Source: Variovorax sp. PAMC26660
Lineage (GTDB): Bacteria > Pseudomonadota > Gammaproteobacteria > Burkholderiales > Burkholderiaceae_C
Length of the DNA: 64,000 nucleotides
Direction: 5' to 3'
NCBI RefSeq assembly: GCF_014302995.1
Contig: NZ_CP060295.1
Coordinates: 1,178,001-1,242,000 of the forward strand
Shown here: positions 40,379 through 49,347 of the stretch, piece after piece
Layout: the number at the start of each line of letters is the position of its first letter
Position numbering within the stretch: position 1 is the stretch's first letter
The notes under the pieces: generated by a model
Told to the model about the DNA's origin: nothing
The model's database searches: none
Seen by the model: the letters and a program-made list of their open reading frames with translations, nothing else
Program-made: the position numbers and the translations under genes

Positions 40379-42810
40379 CCGTTAGTCTCGTTGTAGGCCG
40401 GGATGTAGTAGCGCTTGTCGAAGACGTTGTTGACGTTCACGGCCAGCGTCAGCTCGGGCGTGGCCTGGTAGGCCAGCCGCGCGCTCCACACCGCGAAGCC
40501 CGGCACCTTGTACGTGCGGTCGTAGCCCAGCGTGTGGCTCTGCACGCTGAAGCCGCCGCCCACGCTGAGCTTGCTCCACGCACCGGGCAATTGGTAGCTG
40601 GTCCACACACGCAGCATGTGCTTGGGCGTCCACTGGCTGAACACCTTGCCCTTGTTGTCGGGGTCTTCCAGGAACTTCGTGGTGTTGAAGGTGTAGCCGG
40701 CCGTGAGCTGCAGGCGCGGCGCGATCTCGCCGCTCACCTCGGCCTCGATGCCCTGGCTGCGCACCTTGCCGGACGACTTGGAGCAGTACCAGCCGTCACA
40801 GGCGTAGCCCGCGTCGCGGTCGGCCACGGCGCGGTTCTTGTGGTCGTAGCGGAACACGGCCAGCGAGGTGTTCAGGCGCCCGTCCATCAGCTCGCCCTTG
40901 ACGCCCAGCTCGTAGTTGCTGCCGATGATCGGCTTGAGCCCGTTGCCCGACGCGGTGCGTTCGGTCTGCGGCTCGAACACGTCGGTGTAGCTCGCATAGG
41001 CCGACCATTGCTTGTTGAGCGCATACACGAGGCCGACATAGGGCGTGACCTCGCCGGAAGCGCTGACGGTGCTGCGGATCTTGTCGGAGCGCACGGTGTA
41101 GAGGTAGTCGTACCAGCTCACGCGCGCGCCGACGATGGCCGTCAGCGGCTCCGCGATCTTCGCGCGCCAGGTGCCGTAGATGCCCTTTTGCCGCACGTCG
41201 TAATGCGGATCACTGGCGCGCCCGCCGGCCGCGACGATGGTCTGGTAGTTCTGGGGCGCACGGTAGTGGTCGATCGCGAAGATGTTGCCGCCGCCGCTGA
41301 AGCGGCGCGCATACCTGTCGTTCGACAGGAACCTCATGGAACTCGCGCCGATGGTCACTTCGTTCTGCATGCCCAGCGCTTCGAAGCGCCCGTTCAGGTA
41401 GGCGTCGAAACCGAGCTTGCGGGATTTGAAGGCCGTGTCCCAGTCGGCGAAGTCGACGCCGCTGCCATCGGCCTGCACATCGCCATGCATGCGCTGGTGC
41501 TGCGAGGTGTTCTTCTCGTTCATGCCCAGCGCGGAAAACTTCAGCTTCCAGTTGTCGTTGAAGCGATGCGCCAGGTCGGCATAGAGGGTGGTCTGATCGA
41601 CTTCGGTGTGGTTCCACACCGCGCCCGTGAACACCGAGCGCGGCAGGCCAATGTCGCGGCCATCGGGGTAGCGCGGAAAGCCGCGCAGCATGGGCCGGCC
41701 CTTCATCTGCACGTTGCTCACGCCGACGCCCACGGTGGTGTCGGGCGAGAGGTCGTGGTCGAGCGCGGCGTAGAGCGTGCGGGTGTTGCTCCACACCGAG
41801 TCGGTGAACGAATGGCTGCGGTCTTCGTCGATCACCACGCGGCCGCGCACCGTGCCTTCAGCATTGAGCGGCCCCCCGGCATCGAGCTGCGCGCCGTAGT
41901 GGTCCCACGAGCCGGCCTTGCCGGTCAGCGTGAGCGTCTTCTCGGCCTGGCCACGCTTGCGCACGAGGTTGACCGCGCCACCCGGGCTGCCCGTGCCCTG
42001 CAGCAGGCCCGAGGCGCCGCGCAGCACTTCGAGGCGGTCGAAGATCACCATGTCTTCATTGGCCCAGTTGCCCAGCGAGTACATGTTGCGCGGCACCGGC
42101 ACGCCGTCGTATTGCCAGGCGTCGATCTGGAAGCCGCGTGACGACAGGATCATGCCGGGCCCCACGCCCTTGACGCCGACGATGCCGGTGACGCTGTTGG
42201 CCGCATCGCGCAAGTCGACCAGGCCCTGGTCGTCCATGCGCTGGCGCGTGAGCACGCTGACCGATTGCGGAATGTCCTTGAGCGCCTGCTCGCCCTTGCC
42301 GATGGTCAGGGCGCGCGCGGTGTACGAGCGCGTGCCTTCGGTGGTGGCACTGCGCTCGGCCTGTGCCATGACGGTGACGGGCGCGAGCGTGGAGCCGCCG
42401 GCTTCGCTCTCGGACGGAGCGCCGATGGTCGACGGGCGCAGTGCATAGGAGCCGCCCGCGCCGCCTGCCGCTTCCAGCCCCGAGCCGGCCAGCAGCAGCG
42501 CGAAGCCTTCGCGCACCGCGTGGCTGCCCTGCAGGCCGGCCGATCGCTTGCCCTGCACGAGTGCGGGCGGCATCGTGATGCTCACGCCCGCGGCTGCAGC
42601 GAAGCCGGACAGCGCCTCGTCGAGCGCGCCGGGCGCAATGCTGTAGGCCTTGCGCGGCTCGGCCTGTGCTGCCGGCGTGGCCGATGCGCCGGCGGCGGGC
42701 GGGTTCTGCGCGGCGGCGGAGCCTGCAGCGGCGCAGGCCATGGCGAGCAATGCGCCATGCACCGCGCGCGAGACATGGGAATCGAAGGGAAGCGGTTGGC
42801 GACGGGCCAT
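40366..42810 (-). pseudogene. FecA-type TonB-dependent siderophore receptor, truncated by the prophage
   Basis: Start ATG at 42810 (MARRQPLPFD). Order: signal peptide ending SAAAQ; STN signalling domain (about 50-115, YSIAPGALDEALSGFAAAAG VSI) that talks to FecR; TonB box/plug domain (about 145-290, PQSVSVLTRQRMDD ... LEVLRGASGLLQGTGSPGGA VN); and a 22-strand barrel. The frame crosses into the prophage after NETNG and ends ERY-stop at 40366, so the final strand (YGDPRNVMFTVKY) is lost. The rest is intact. The barrel is probably not assembled or not functional, although the new C-terminal residue is by chance aromatic. FecI and FecR genes lie upstream. Confidence 0.92.
40379..40384. repeat. 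Target-site duplication, right copy (CCGTTA)
   Basis: Exact repeat of 259-264, adjacent to the TTCA end of the prophage. On the - strand it encodes part of the receptor's NETNG segment. Confidence 0.88.
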
Positions 42811-42819
42811 GAAGTGATC

Positions 42820-42868
42820 TCTCGCGAAAGGTGTGAAGTTGCTGTTCCTCAAGGCTTCACACGCGAGA
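42820..42868 (-). promoter_or_regulatory. Leader hairpin of the receptor gene
   Basis: TCTCGCG (42820-42826) and GTGTGAAG (42831-42838) pair with CTTCACAC (42855-42862) and CGCGAGA (42862-42868), giving a long, nearly continuous stem. Read on the - strand it ends about 10 bases before the receptor ATG and includes the purine-rich AGAGA that would serve as the ribosome site. It could control translation. Confidence 0.6.
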
Positions 42869-42882
42869 AAAGGAAAGGGGAC

Positions 42883-42906
42883 ACGTAGCGGCAAAAAAAA
42901 GATTTC
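42883..42906 (-). promoter_or_regulatory. Candidate FecI-dependent promoter of the receptor (iron-starvation box-like)
   Basis: On the - strand GAAAT, 16 bases, then CGTGTC fits the (T/G)AAAT-N16-CGT pattern of promoters read by iron-starvation ECF sigma factors. It lies between fecR and the receptor, 73 bases before the start codon. A run of eight T lies in the spacer. Single-site match, by eye. Confidence 0.5.
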
Positions 42907-42942
42907 TGCCGCGCCAAACCGGCCGGTGCGCCAGCCGACGCT

Positions 42943-43932
42943 TCAACCGCCCGGCGCCACCACCGTCACCCAGTAGCGCGTGCGAAAGAGCACGTCCACC
43001 GGCAACGCCTGCGGCAGGCTGTCGAGCACCGGGCCGGTGTCGCGCAACTGGAAGACGCCGGACACGCGCAGGTCCGCCACCGCCGGGTCGCAGCGCAGAA
43101 CGCCCGGCCAGTAGCGCGCGAGTTCGGCGATGAAGTCCTGCAGCCGCATGTTCTTCGTGCGCAGCACGCCACGCGACCAGTCATCCGTCTCCGGCCCCGC
43201 AGCCGAGACGCTGCCGACCGCCGCCGCCGAGAACCCAGCCTGCTCGCCCGCCTGCAGCACCACGGCGAGGCCGCGCGCATCGTCGGGCCGTACTTCCACC
43301 GCGCCATCGAGCACCGCGACATGGCTGCGGCGGTCTTCGTACTGCCGCACCACGAAGCGCGTGCCCAATGCGCGCAATCGCCCTTGCGCCGTTTCGACGA
43401 TGAAGGGCCGGTATGTCGCATCGCCGGAGGCCACCGCATCGGGCGCGGTGTCGATCAGGATTTCGCCCGCGCGCAACCGCACGAGGCGCTGCTTCGCGTC
43501 GTACGCCACGTCGATGGCCGTCGCGGTGTTGAGCTGGATGCGCGTGCCGTCGGGCAGCCGCAGTTCGCGGCGTTCGCCGGTGGCGGTGCGGTGGTCGGCC
43601 ATCCACTCGCGCGCCGGCGAAGCACGCCATGCCAGCCACCCTGCGGGCGCGGCAGTCAGCAGAACGGCCAGGGTCTTGATGGCCGCGCGGCGCTCGGTGC
43701 GTACCTTGCGGCCCAGTGCCGGCATCGACAACGCGCCCGGCAACATGCCGAACTTGCGGCTCACCAGCTCGGCGCGTTGCCAGGCCGCTTCGTGCACCGG
43801 ATCGGCCTGGCGCCAATGCGTCCAGCGCGAATGGTCCGCCGCCGTGGCCTCGCCAGACTGCAGCAGGAAGAACCATTGCGCCGCCTGCATGGCGATGCCT
43901 TCGTCCACCGCTCCGGTTCGCTGTGCGCTCAT
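42943..43932 (-). CDS. fecR: FecR-type anti-sigma / sigma regulator
   Basis: 329 aa. A cytoplasmic N-terminal domain (AAQWFFLLQSGEATAADHSR WTHWRQADPVHEAAWQRAE) is the FecR sigma-binding motif; a membrane helix follows (about 82-104); the periplasmic FecR domain has GERRELRLPDGTRIQLNTAT AIDV and RALGTRFVVRQYED; the C-terminal part binds the receptor STN domain. It passes the ligand signal from the receptor to FecI. Overlaps fecI by 4 bases. Confidence 0.92.
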   Translation of the reverse strand: MSAQRTGAVDEGIAMQAAQWFFLLQSGEATAADHSRWTHWRQADPVHEAAWQRAELVSRKFGMLPGALSMPALGRKVRTERRAAIKTLAVLLTAAPAGWLAWRASPAREWMADHRTATGERRELRLPDGTRIQLNTATAIDVAYDAKQRLVRLRAGEILIDTAPDAVASGDATYRPFIVETAQGRLRALGTRFVVRQYEDRRSHVAVLDGAVEVRPDDARGLAVVLQAGEQAGFSAAAVGSVSAAGPETDDWSRGVLRTKNMRLQDFIAELARYWPGVLRCDPAVADLRVSGVFQLRDTGPVLDSLPQALPVDVLFRTRYWVTVVAPGG

Positions 43933-44456
43933 GCCACCAGCAGGATGCAGCGCGCCATGGCCTCGGCCATGTAGCGCTTGACGGTGCGCTCGCTCACCGA
44001 CAGCCTGGTGGCGATCTGCGCATAGTCCAGGCCTTCGAGCTGCGCCATCAGGAAAGCCTGCCGCACCGGCAGCGCCAGCCCGTCGAGCATGGCGTCGATC
44101 TCCTGCAGGGTTTCGAGAATGATGGCCTGCTGCTCGGGCGACGGCGCCTGCGGCTCGGGCAACGCGCTCAGCGCTTCCAGGTAGGCCTGCTCCAGCGAAC
44201 GCCGGCGGTACAGATTGACCAGCAGCCGCTTGGCGACCACCGTGAGATAGGCGCGCGGCTCTCGCAGTTGCCAATCGCCCTGCTTTTCGGGCGTGTGCTC
44301 GGGCGCGGTGAGGATGCGCAGGAAGGTGTCCTGCGCGAGGTCCGCCGCGTCGAAAGCGTTGCCCAGCTTCTTGCGCAGCCACGACTGGAGCCAGCCGTGG
44401 TGGTCGCAATAGAGCGCTTGGATGTGCGGATGATGAAGAGCGGAATCGGCGGCCAT
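43929..44456 (-). CDS. fecI: FecI-type ECF sigma factor
   Basis: 175 aa. Region 2 (LYCDHHGWLQSWLRKKLGNA FDAADLAQDTFLRIL) and region 4 (LDGLALPVRQAFLMAQLEGL DYAQIATRLSVSERTVKRYM) are complete. It directs RNA polymerase to the receptor promoter when the FecR signal arrives. A Fur-box-like site precedes it. Near-identical in its N-terminus to the sigma factor at 1-123, so the two cassettes probably arose by duplication. Confidence 0.93.
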   Translation of the reverse strand: MAADSALHHPHIQALYCDHHGWLQSWLRKKLGNAFDAADLAQDTFLRILTAPEHTPEKQGDWQLREPRAYLTVVAKRLLVNLYRRRSLEQAYLEALSALPEPQAPSPEQQAIILETLQEIDAMLDGLALPVRQAFLMAQLEGLDYAQIATRLSVSERTVKRYMAEAMARCILLVA

Positions 44457-44486
44457 GGCGAACGGGGCGCGGCGGCCGGGGCCGCC

Positions 44487-44510
44487 TAAATGAGAATTGC
44501 TCGCATTTTA
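44487..44510 (-). promoter_or_regulatory. Fur-box-like site upstream of fecI
   Basis: The stretch around AATGAGAATTGCTCGCATT is an imperfect palindrome (AATGAGAA / TTCGCATT-like arms) in a Fur-box register, about 31 bases before the fecI start. The paralogue's upstream site (158-177) has the same placement. Confidence 0.55.
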
Positions 44511-44544
44511 GGGGGCCGCCGTTCGCTCCGGGTTTTCAGGCGCC

Positions 44545-47500
44545 TCAGAACTTCCAGTCGAGACTGGCCCTGACCGACTGGTCCTTCATTTTCGACGCGA
44601 ACTGCCCGCTGTAGGCCAGGCGAAGCGTCGCGCGAGGCGCCACGCGCAGGTCGAGTTCCAGTTCGGCCAGCGTCGCGTTCTTCGCCACTGGCACGCCGGT
44701 CACCGTGAACGGTGCGCTGCCCAGCAGCGTGGACGTCATCTGCGGCGTGAGGTCGCCGAAACCATGCCGCCAGCCCAGCGAAGCCCGCGCCGTGGCACCC
44801 ACGCCGGCGAGTTCGAAGTCCATCGACGTCCTTGCGCCGAGCGTGCTGAAGGTCACGTTGGTGTCAGTGCCGCTGCCGTACAGCGCCGCCAGGCCGCCCC
44901 GCTCGCGCAGCTTGCCGCTCGACAGGTTCACGTGCGCGAGATTGGCGAAGGGCTCGACATCCGCACCGCCGGCCTTCAGCTTGTAGGCCAGCTCTCCGAA
45001 CACTTGCGCCGTGCGGGCGTGGGAGCTGCCCTGCAAGCTGTCGGCAAAGCCCGGGAACGACACCGAACGGCGGGTCGACAGCTGGTTCCATGTGAGGGCA
45101 AGGCCCGTGCGCACGGCCAGCGGACCTTGCTCGGTGCCGCCATAGACGCCCAGGTGGTAGTTGTCGCTCGACCCCGAGGCCTGGCGGTCCTGCACGTCGA
45201 AGCTGGTGTGGCTCACGCCGGCCACCACGCCGATGCGTCCTTCATCGAACAGCCGGCCGTCCACGCCGCCCATGAAGCCGCTCGCGGAACGCGAGAGCCT
45301 GCCGACATTGGCATCGCCGCCCGCATGCCCCCAGGAGCCGAAGGCCTGGCCCCACACGCCGTAGCGGCCGGGAACGCTCGCAAGGGTCTGCGCATCCTTG
45401 CTGCGCGCCTGCGCTGCGTCGCCGTTCGCCTCGGGCGCGGAACGCAGGCGGCGCAGCACCGCGTCGCGCACGAAGCGGCTGTCCTCGATCAGCGCGGTCT
45501 TGGCCGAGGCATGCAGCTCGCCGCCGAGCTGGTCGAAGGCCGCGCGCGCCTGCGCCCCGGTCTGCAGGTTCAGCACCGCCAGCTTGAGGCTGCTGGCATC
45601 GGGCAGGGTGTCCGCCCCCATCGCGGCGGCGGCCTGGTTGCGCGTGGCGGCTGCCGCGGCGAACGGTGCCACCTGGGCGATGTCCAGGTAGGCGCTGGCG
45701 GCGTCGTAGCTGAGCTTGGGGCCGACGAACAACGAGATGGGCGTCGTGTCGCCCGACAGGCCGGCATAGGTGCCGACGATGCCGCCGGTGGCCGTCAGCA
45801 GGCTGTAGCGCTGGCCGAAGACGAAGGGCGCATCGCTGGTGCGCACGATCTGGATGGTGCCCCCCTGCAGGATGGCCTTGCCGCCGACCACGATGCGGTC
45901 GCTGGCGCCGCCGGGTGCCACTTCGGCCTGATAGAACGATCCGGCCGCCTGCAGGAAGTCGCCGCGCACCGTCAGCGTACCGATGGAGTTGCCCGGTGCC
46001 ACGGTGCCGCCGGCGGCGATGGTGGCAGCGCCCACCGAGCCCGTGCCGCGCAATGTGCCTCCGGCATTGACGGTGGCGTCGCCCGCGGTGCCGTTCACTG
46101 TCAGCAGGCCCGTGTTGTTGACGACCGATGCCGAGACGATGGAGGCCGCCTTGTCGATCACCAGTTCGCCGCCATTGACGCGCGTTTCGCCCGTGTAGGT
46201 GTTGTTGCCCTGCAGCGTGAGCTGGCCGGCGCCGCTCTTGGTCAGGCCGGCTTCGTAGGCGGTGGGGTCGGCCAGCTTCTTCGTGAGGTAGGCCACGCGG
46301 TCGTTGGCTGTGCTGTACGAGAACTGCATCAGGCCTTTGACACTGTCGACCTCGCTGTCGGCAATGCTGAACGAGCCGGCATTCAGTGCAGTCGTGAGCT
46401 GCCCGCTGATGCTCTGGGCAAGCCAGTTGTACGCGGGGTTCGCGGCATAGCTGTCCAGATACGAACCGTACGTCGTGCCGGCCAGCAGACGGGAGAACAC
46501 CGAAGCCGCGACGGCGTTGCCCTGCAAGGCCTGATAGTCGGCGGCGAAATTCCCCGTTGCGATGGAGGCCGCCAGTTTCTTCAGCAGGGGAACGGCATCG
46601 GTGCGCAGGCCGCCCAGGTACGTCGCCAGTTGATCGCCCGGAAGACTGCCCGGCAACGTCGCCTTCTTCGCCTGCCAGCCATTGACCTCGGCCTGCTCTT
46701 CCGACTTTCTCTGGACGATGGCCTCCTGCGAGATGTCGTTGCGCCAGATGTCCTTCTGCCCGCCGGGCAGGTTGTAGTCGAAGCGGCCCAGAAACTGCGC
46801 CGGGCCGTTCATTGCTTTCTGGAGATCGACGAGGCCCCAGCCGACGATCGCATTGGGAACCTTGCTGTTGCTGATCTTCAGCAGTGTGATGTCGCTGAAC
46901 ACCACGGGGTCGCCCTTGATGATCGGCTTGCTCGTATCCACCTCCATGTTCTGGGACGTGGTGAACAGCACTGTCAGCGCCTGTTCGTTCGTCATGTAGG
47001 GGTAGCGCTCCATGATCAGCGCCAGGGCCGCCGACGCGTGCGGTGCCGCAGCCGACGTGCCGTTGAAGTTGGCATAGATGGCCGACGGGTTGGTCGCACT
47101 GCCGGAGTAGCTGGTCGACGACGTTCCCGTGGGCGCGGCCACGCACCAGTACTTTGCAATGCCGCACTTGTTGTAGACCTGCCCTTGCTGCTGGGCGTAG
47201 CCGGTGGTCGTCATCCAGTTGCCTTCCAGCTCCGGGTGGAAGTACGGCAGCGAGCCACGCAGGCTGGCGTTGTCATAGCCGGTGTTGCCGGCACTGAAGT
47301 TGTTGACGACCCCGTTCATCGAAACCTTCATTGCCGCGTTCAGCCAGGTGCCCTGGCCGTTGTTGGCCACGCTGTGCTGCCTGTAGGCATTGACGATGTT
47401 GTCCAGCGTGCTGTAGTTCTCGCTGCCGGGCTGCGAGCCCCAGCTGTTGCTGATGATGCGCACGCCCGTGGCCGCCAGCGCGTCGTAGGCGGCCGAAAAG

Positions 47501-47991
47501 TACTTGGCGTCGGAAGCAGGAAACTTGGGATCGGAGACGCCGAACAGGAACCCGTCCGTGGCGTTGGTGTTGGCCTCGTAGATGGTTGCGTTGAATGCCA
47601 CGCCGTGCATGTCCTGCCCATCGCGCGCGGCGCCGATGGTGCCGCTGACCAGCGTGCCGTGCGTGTTGTTGTTTGCGTTCAGCACGCCCGGAACCCCGTT
47701 GCTCGTGACCGGCAGAAAGCGGCTTGCCGGCAGCCCCGGATGCTTGTCGTAGTAGCCCGAATCGAGAATGCCGATGGAGATGTTCTTGCCCGTGTACCCG
47801 GCGGCGTAGGCGTACTGCGCCTTCATCGCGGCGAGCCCCCATTCCGCATTGAACTCGCTGGTGCGCCAGCTTTCGGGGTCCCCGATCTTTCCCGGGTCCT
47901 GGTAGCTAGCCGGCTGCGCGTTGGCACACGAGATCGACAGCAGCACCAGGCACGAGCCAAAGACATTTCTGCGAAACGGAGGCACCTTCAT
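44545..47991 (-). CDS. Subtilisin-type (S8) autotransporter serine protease
   Basis: 1148 aa. A signal peptide (1-25, ending CANA-Q); a subtilase domain with catalytic Asp77 (GILDSG), His111 (NTHGT) and Ser313 (GTSAAAPH); a linker of about 250 residues; an autotransporter-associated beta-helix repeat (AGQLTLQGNNTYTGETRVNG GELV, about 600-630); and a C-terminal beta-barrel (about 880-1148) ending in Phe. It would be displayed at or released from the cell surface through its own barrel. An oxygenase gene lies directly upstream on the same strand. Confidence 0.94.
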   Translation of the reverse strand: MKVPPFRRNVFGSCLVLLSISCANAQPASYQDPGKIGDPESWRTSEFNAEWGLAAMKAQYAYAAGYTGKNISIGILDSGYYDKHPGLPASRFLPVTSNGVPGVLNANNNTHGTLVSGTIGAARDGQDMHGVAFNATIYEANTNATDGFLFGVSDPKFPASDAKYFSAAYDALAATGVRIISNSWGSQPGSENYSTLDNIVNAYRQHSVANNGQGTWLNAAMKVSMNGVVNNFSAGNTGYDNASLRGSLPYFHPELEGNWMTTTGYAQQQGQVYNKCGIAKYWCVAAPTGTSSTSYSGSATNPSAIYANFNGTSAAAPHASAALALIMERYPYMTNEQALTVLFTTSQNMEVDTSKPIIKGDPVVFSDITLLKISNSKVPNAIVGWGLVDLQKAMNGPAQFLGRFDYNLPGGQKDIWRNDISQEAIVQRKSEEQAEVNGWQAKKATLPGSLPGDQLATYLGGLRTDAVPLLKKLAASIATGNFAADYQALQGNAVAASVFSRLLAGTTYGSYLDSYAANPAYNWLAQSISGQLTTALNAGSFSIADSEVDSVKGLMQFSYSTANDRVAYLTKKLADPTAYEAGLTKSGAGQLTLQGNNTYTGETRVNGGELVIDKAASIVSASVVNNTGLLTVNGTAGDATVNAGGTLRGTGSVGAATIAAGGTVAPGNSIGTLTVRGDFLQAAGSFYQAEVAPGGASDRIVVGGKAILQGGTIQIVRTSDAPFVFGQRYSLLTATGGIVGTYAGLSGDTTPISLFVGPKLSYDAASAYLDIAQVAPFAAAAATRNQAAAAMGADTLPDASSLKLAVLNLQTGAQARAAFDQLGGELHASAKTALIEDSRFVRDAVLRRLRSAPEANGDAAQARSKDAQTLASVPGRYGVWGQAFGSWGHAGGDANVGRLSRSASGFMGGVDGRLFDEGRIGVVAGVSHTSFDVQDRQASGSSDNYHLGVYGGTEQGPLAVRTGLALTWNQLSTRRSVSFPGFADSLQGSSHARTAQVFGELAYKLKAGGADVEPFANLAHVNLSSGKLRERGGLAALYGSGTDTNVTFSTLGARTSMDFELAGVGATARASLGWRHGFGDLTPQMTSTLLGSAPFTVTGVPVAKNATLAELELDLRVAPRATLRLAYSGQFASKMKDQSVRASLDWKF

Positions 47992-48102
47992 TTTTTATTC
48001 CCTGTTGGAGTTGGAGGCCGACGAAAAACCGCTCGTCGGATGGCGGTAAAAAATGAAACGGCGATCCACTGCAGGCGCGCGGTTGCCGTTCCGCCTGCCT
48101 GC

Positions 48103-48705
48103 TCAGAGGACGAGGCGTGTCTTGAACATCAGGGTGATGCGCATCACGGGACAGGCGCGCGAGACGCCGCGGGCCACGTGGAACACAAAGCCAGGAAAGA
48201 CCAGCAGCCGGTTCGGCTTGGGATAGATGGCAGCCAGGATGTCGCTCTTGTCCTTGTTGAAGATCAAGGTCTCGCCGCCCCAATCCGGGTCCCAGTGCGT
48301 GTGCGGGTAATAGACGGCGGTGCAGGCGCCCCGTTCCACCGAGTCGGTGTGCGTGGCGCCGTCGCAGCCGTAGGGCAGCCCGTTGGCGTAGCAGCGCTCC
48401 AGCGCATGGCCCGCGAAGTGGGATTGCTTCAGCCGCTGCCAGAGCGCGTGGACCGGGGGCGCGTTGCGCGCAAGCTCGGCCTCGACATCCGGCGAAGCGC
48501 TGGCTTCGGCGGCATCGAGACTGCCCGCGAAATGCCGGTGCCAGAAGGTCTGGATGGCATCGCTGTCGTGCGAGCGCCAGCCATGCGACCAGTTGCCCGA
48601 CGAAAGAAAGGAATGAAGGTCCTGCTGCGCCTCAAGGGGCAACAGGTCGTCGACCACGACGATGTCTTGCCAAGGCCGGACGCCCTTGCCGGTTGTTTCT
48701 TTCAC
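48103..48705 (-). CDS. Fe(II)/2-oxoglutarate-dependent oxygenase (prolyl-4-hydroxylase-like)
   Basis: 200 aa. The metal site HTD (H119, D121) and distal H176, with R189 in MRITLMFKTR for 2-oxoglutarate, are all present; WDPDWGGETLIFN and LLVFPGFVFHVARGVS are typical of the 2OG-Fe(II) superfamily. It lacks a signal peptide, so it is cytoplasmic. It precedes the autotransporter gene by 111 bases on the same strand, a spacing that permits co-expression. Substrate unknown. Confidence 0.85.
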   Translation of the reverse strand: MKETTGKGVRPWQDIVVVDDLLPLEAQQDLHSFLSSGNWSHGWRSHDSDAIQTFWHRHFAGSLDAAEASASPDVEAELARNAPPVHALWQRLKQSHFAGHALERCYANGLPYGCDGATHTDSVERGACTAVYYPHTHWDPDWGGETLIFNKDKSDILAAIYPKPNRLLVFPGFVFHVARGVSRACPVMRITLMFKTRLVL

Positions 48706-49347
48706 AGACTCTCCCTGCTCTTCTCATTTTTTGAAGCGCGCGGGATCGGCAGAACAGACGCGGCGCGCACCTCAAGGGCAACGACGCCGAACGATCCAGT
48801 TGTTTCCGGAAACCCACGCAATGCAGCTTCTAGCAATGGCTGTGCCACCCCCTGGCGCACGGCCTGCAAATCGCGCAAGCCCGATGGGGTATACCTTTGT
48901 CGTACCTATTGCAACATTGTTGCATCAGATCGGGTGCGCGTACCTTGGTGAAATCCCGGGTCGCCTCCGCCCATGCGCCTAGGCCGACTGGCCAATTGCC
49001 CTTCTTTCCCGGCCAACCTACAGTGCCCTCCCGCCCCTTTCATCGGCGTGCATGTGCCACTGACACGGAGATTCCTTGAGATGCAATCCCTCGTTTCCTG
49101 CTATGCCTGCTTGGGCGCCTGGGGCGTGGGGTTGATTGCTCTCCAGTTGCGGCGGCCCCCCAGGCTGAATGCAGAGCCCCAGATGCGCTCCCTGATCTGC
49201 GCCTGCAACGCCTCGGTCAGCGCATCCGACATCGCCCCGGCCGACCCACCGGGCATCGCGTCCAGCAGCGCCCACGACGCACGGCCCGCGCGGCCCGCGC
49301 CATCGCCGTTTCCGACTCTGCCCTTCGCACGCACCACGCCGATCCGC
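48706..49347. other. Intergenic region with a TGCAAC-ATT-GTTGCA palindrome
   Basis: No convincing gene in 642 bases. An inverted repeat TGCAACATTGTTGCA at 48910-48924 (6-bp perfect arms, 3-base spacer) looks like an operator. Weak frames exist on + from an ATG at 49081 (GGAG upstream) and on - near 49230; both are short, with composition that does not persuade me. The rest holds promoters for the oxygenase on one side. Confidence 0.4.

Noticed and set aside
42888..42912. GCGGCA/TGCCGC hairpin with a T8 run after fecR, considered as a terminator
   Set aside because: On the - strand the T-run is in the loop rather than after the stem, and the stretch fits an ECF promoter spacer better.
44764..48951. 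1395-codon open frame on + opposite the autotransporter
   Set aside because: Antisense shadow in high-GC DNA; it crosses gene boundaries, and the - strand has an intact catalytic triad and barrel.
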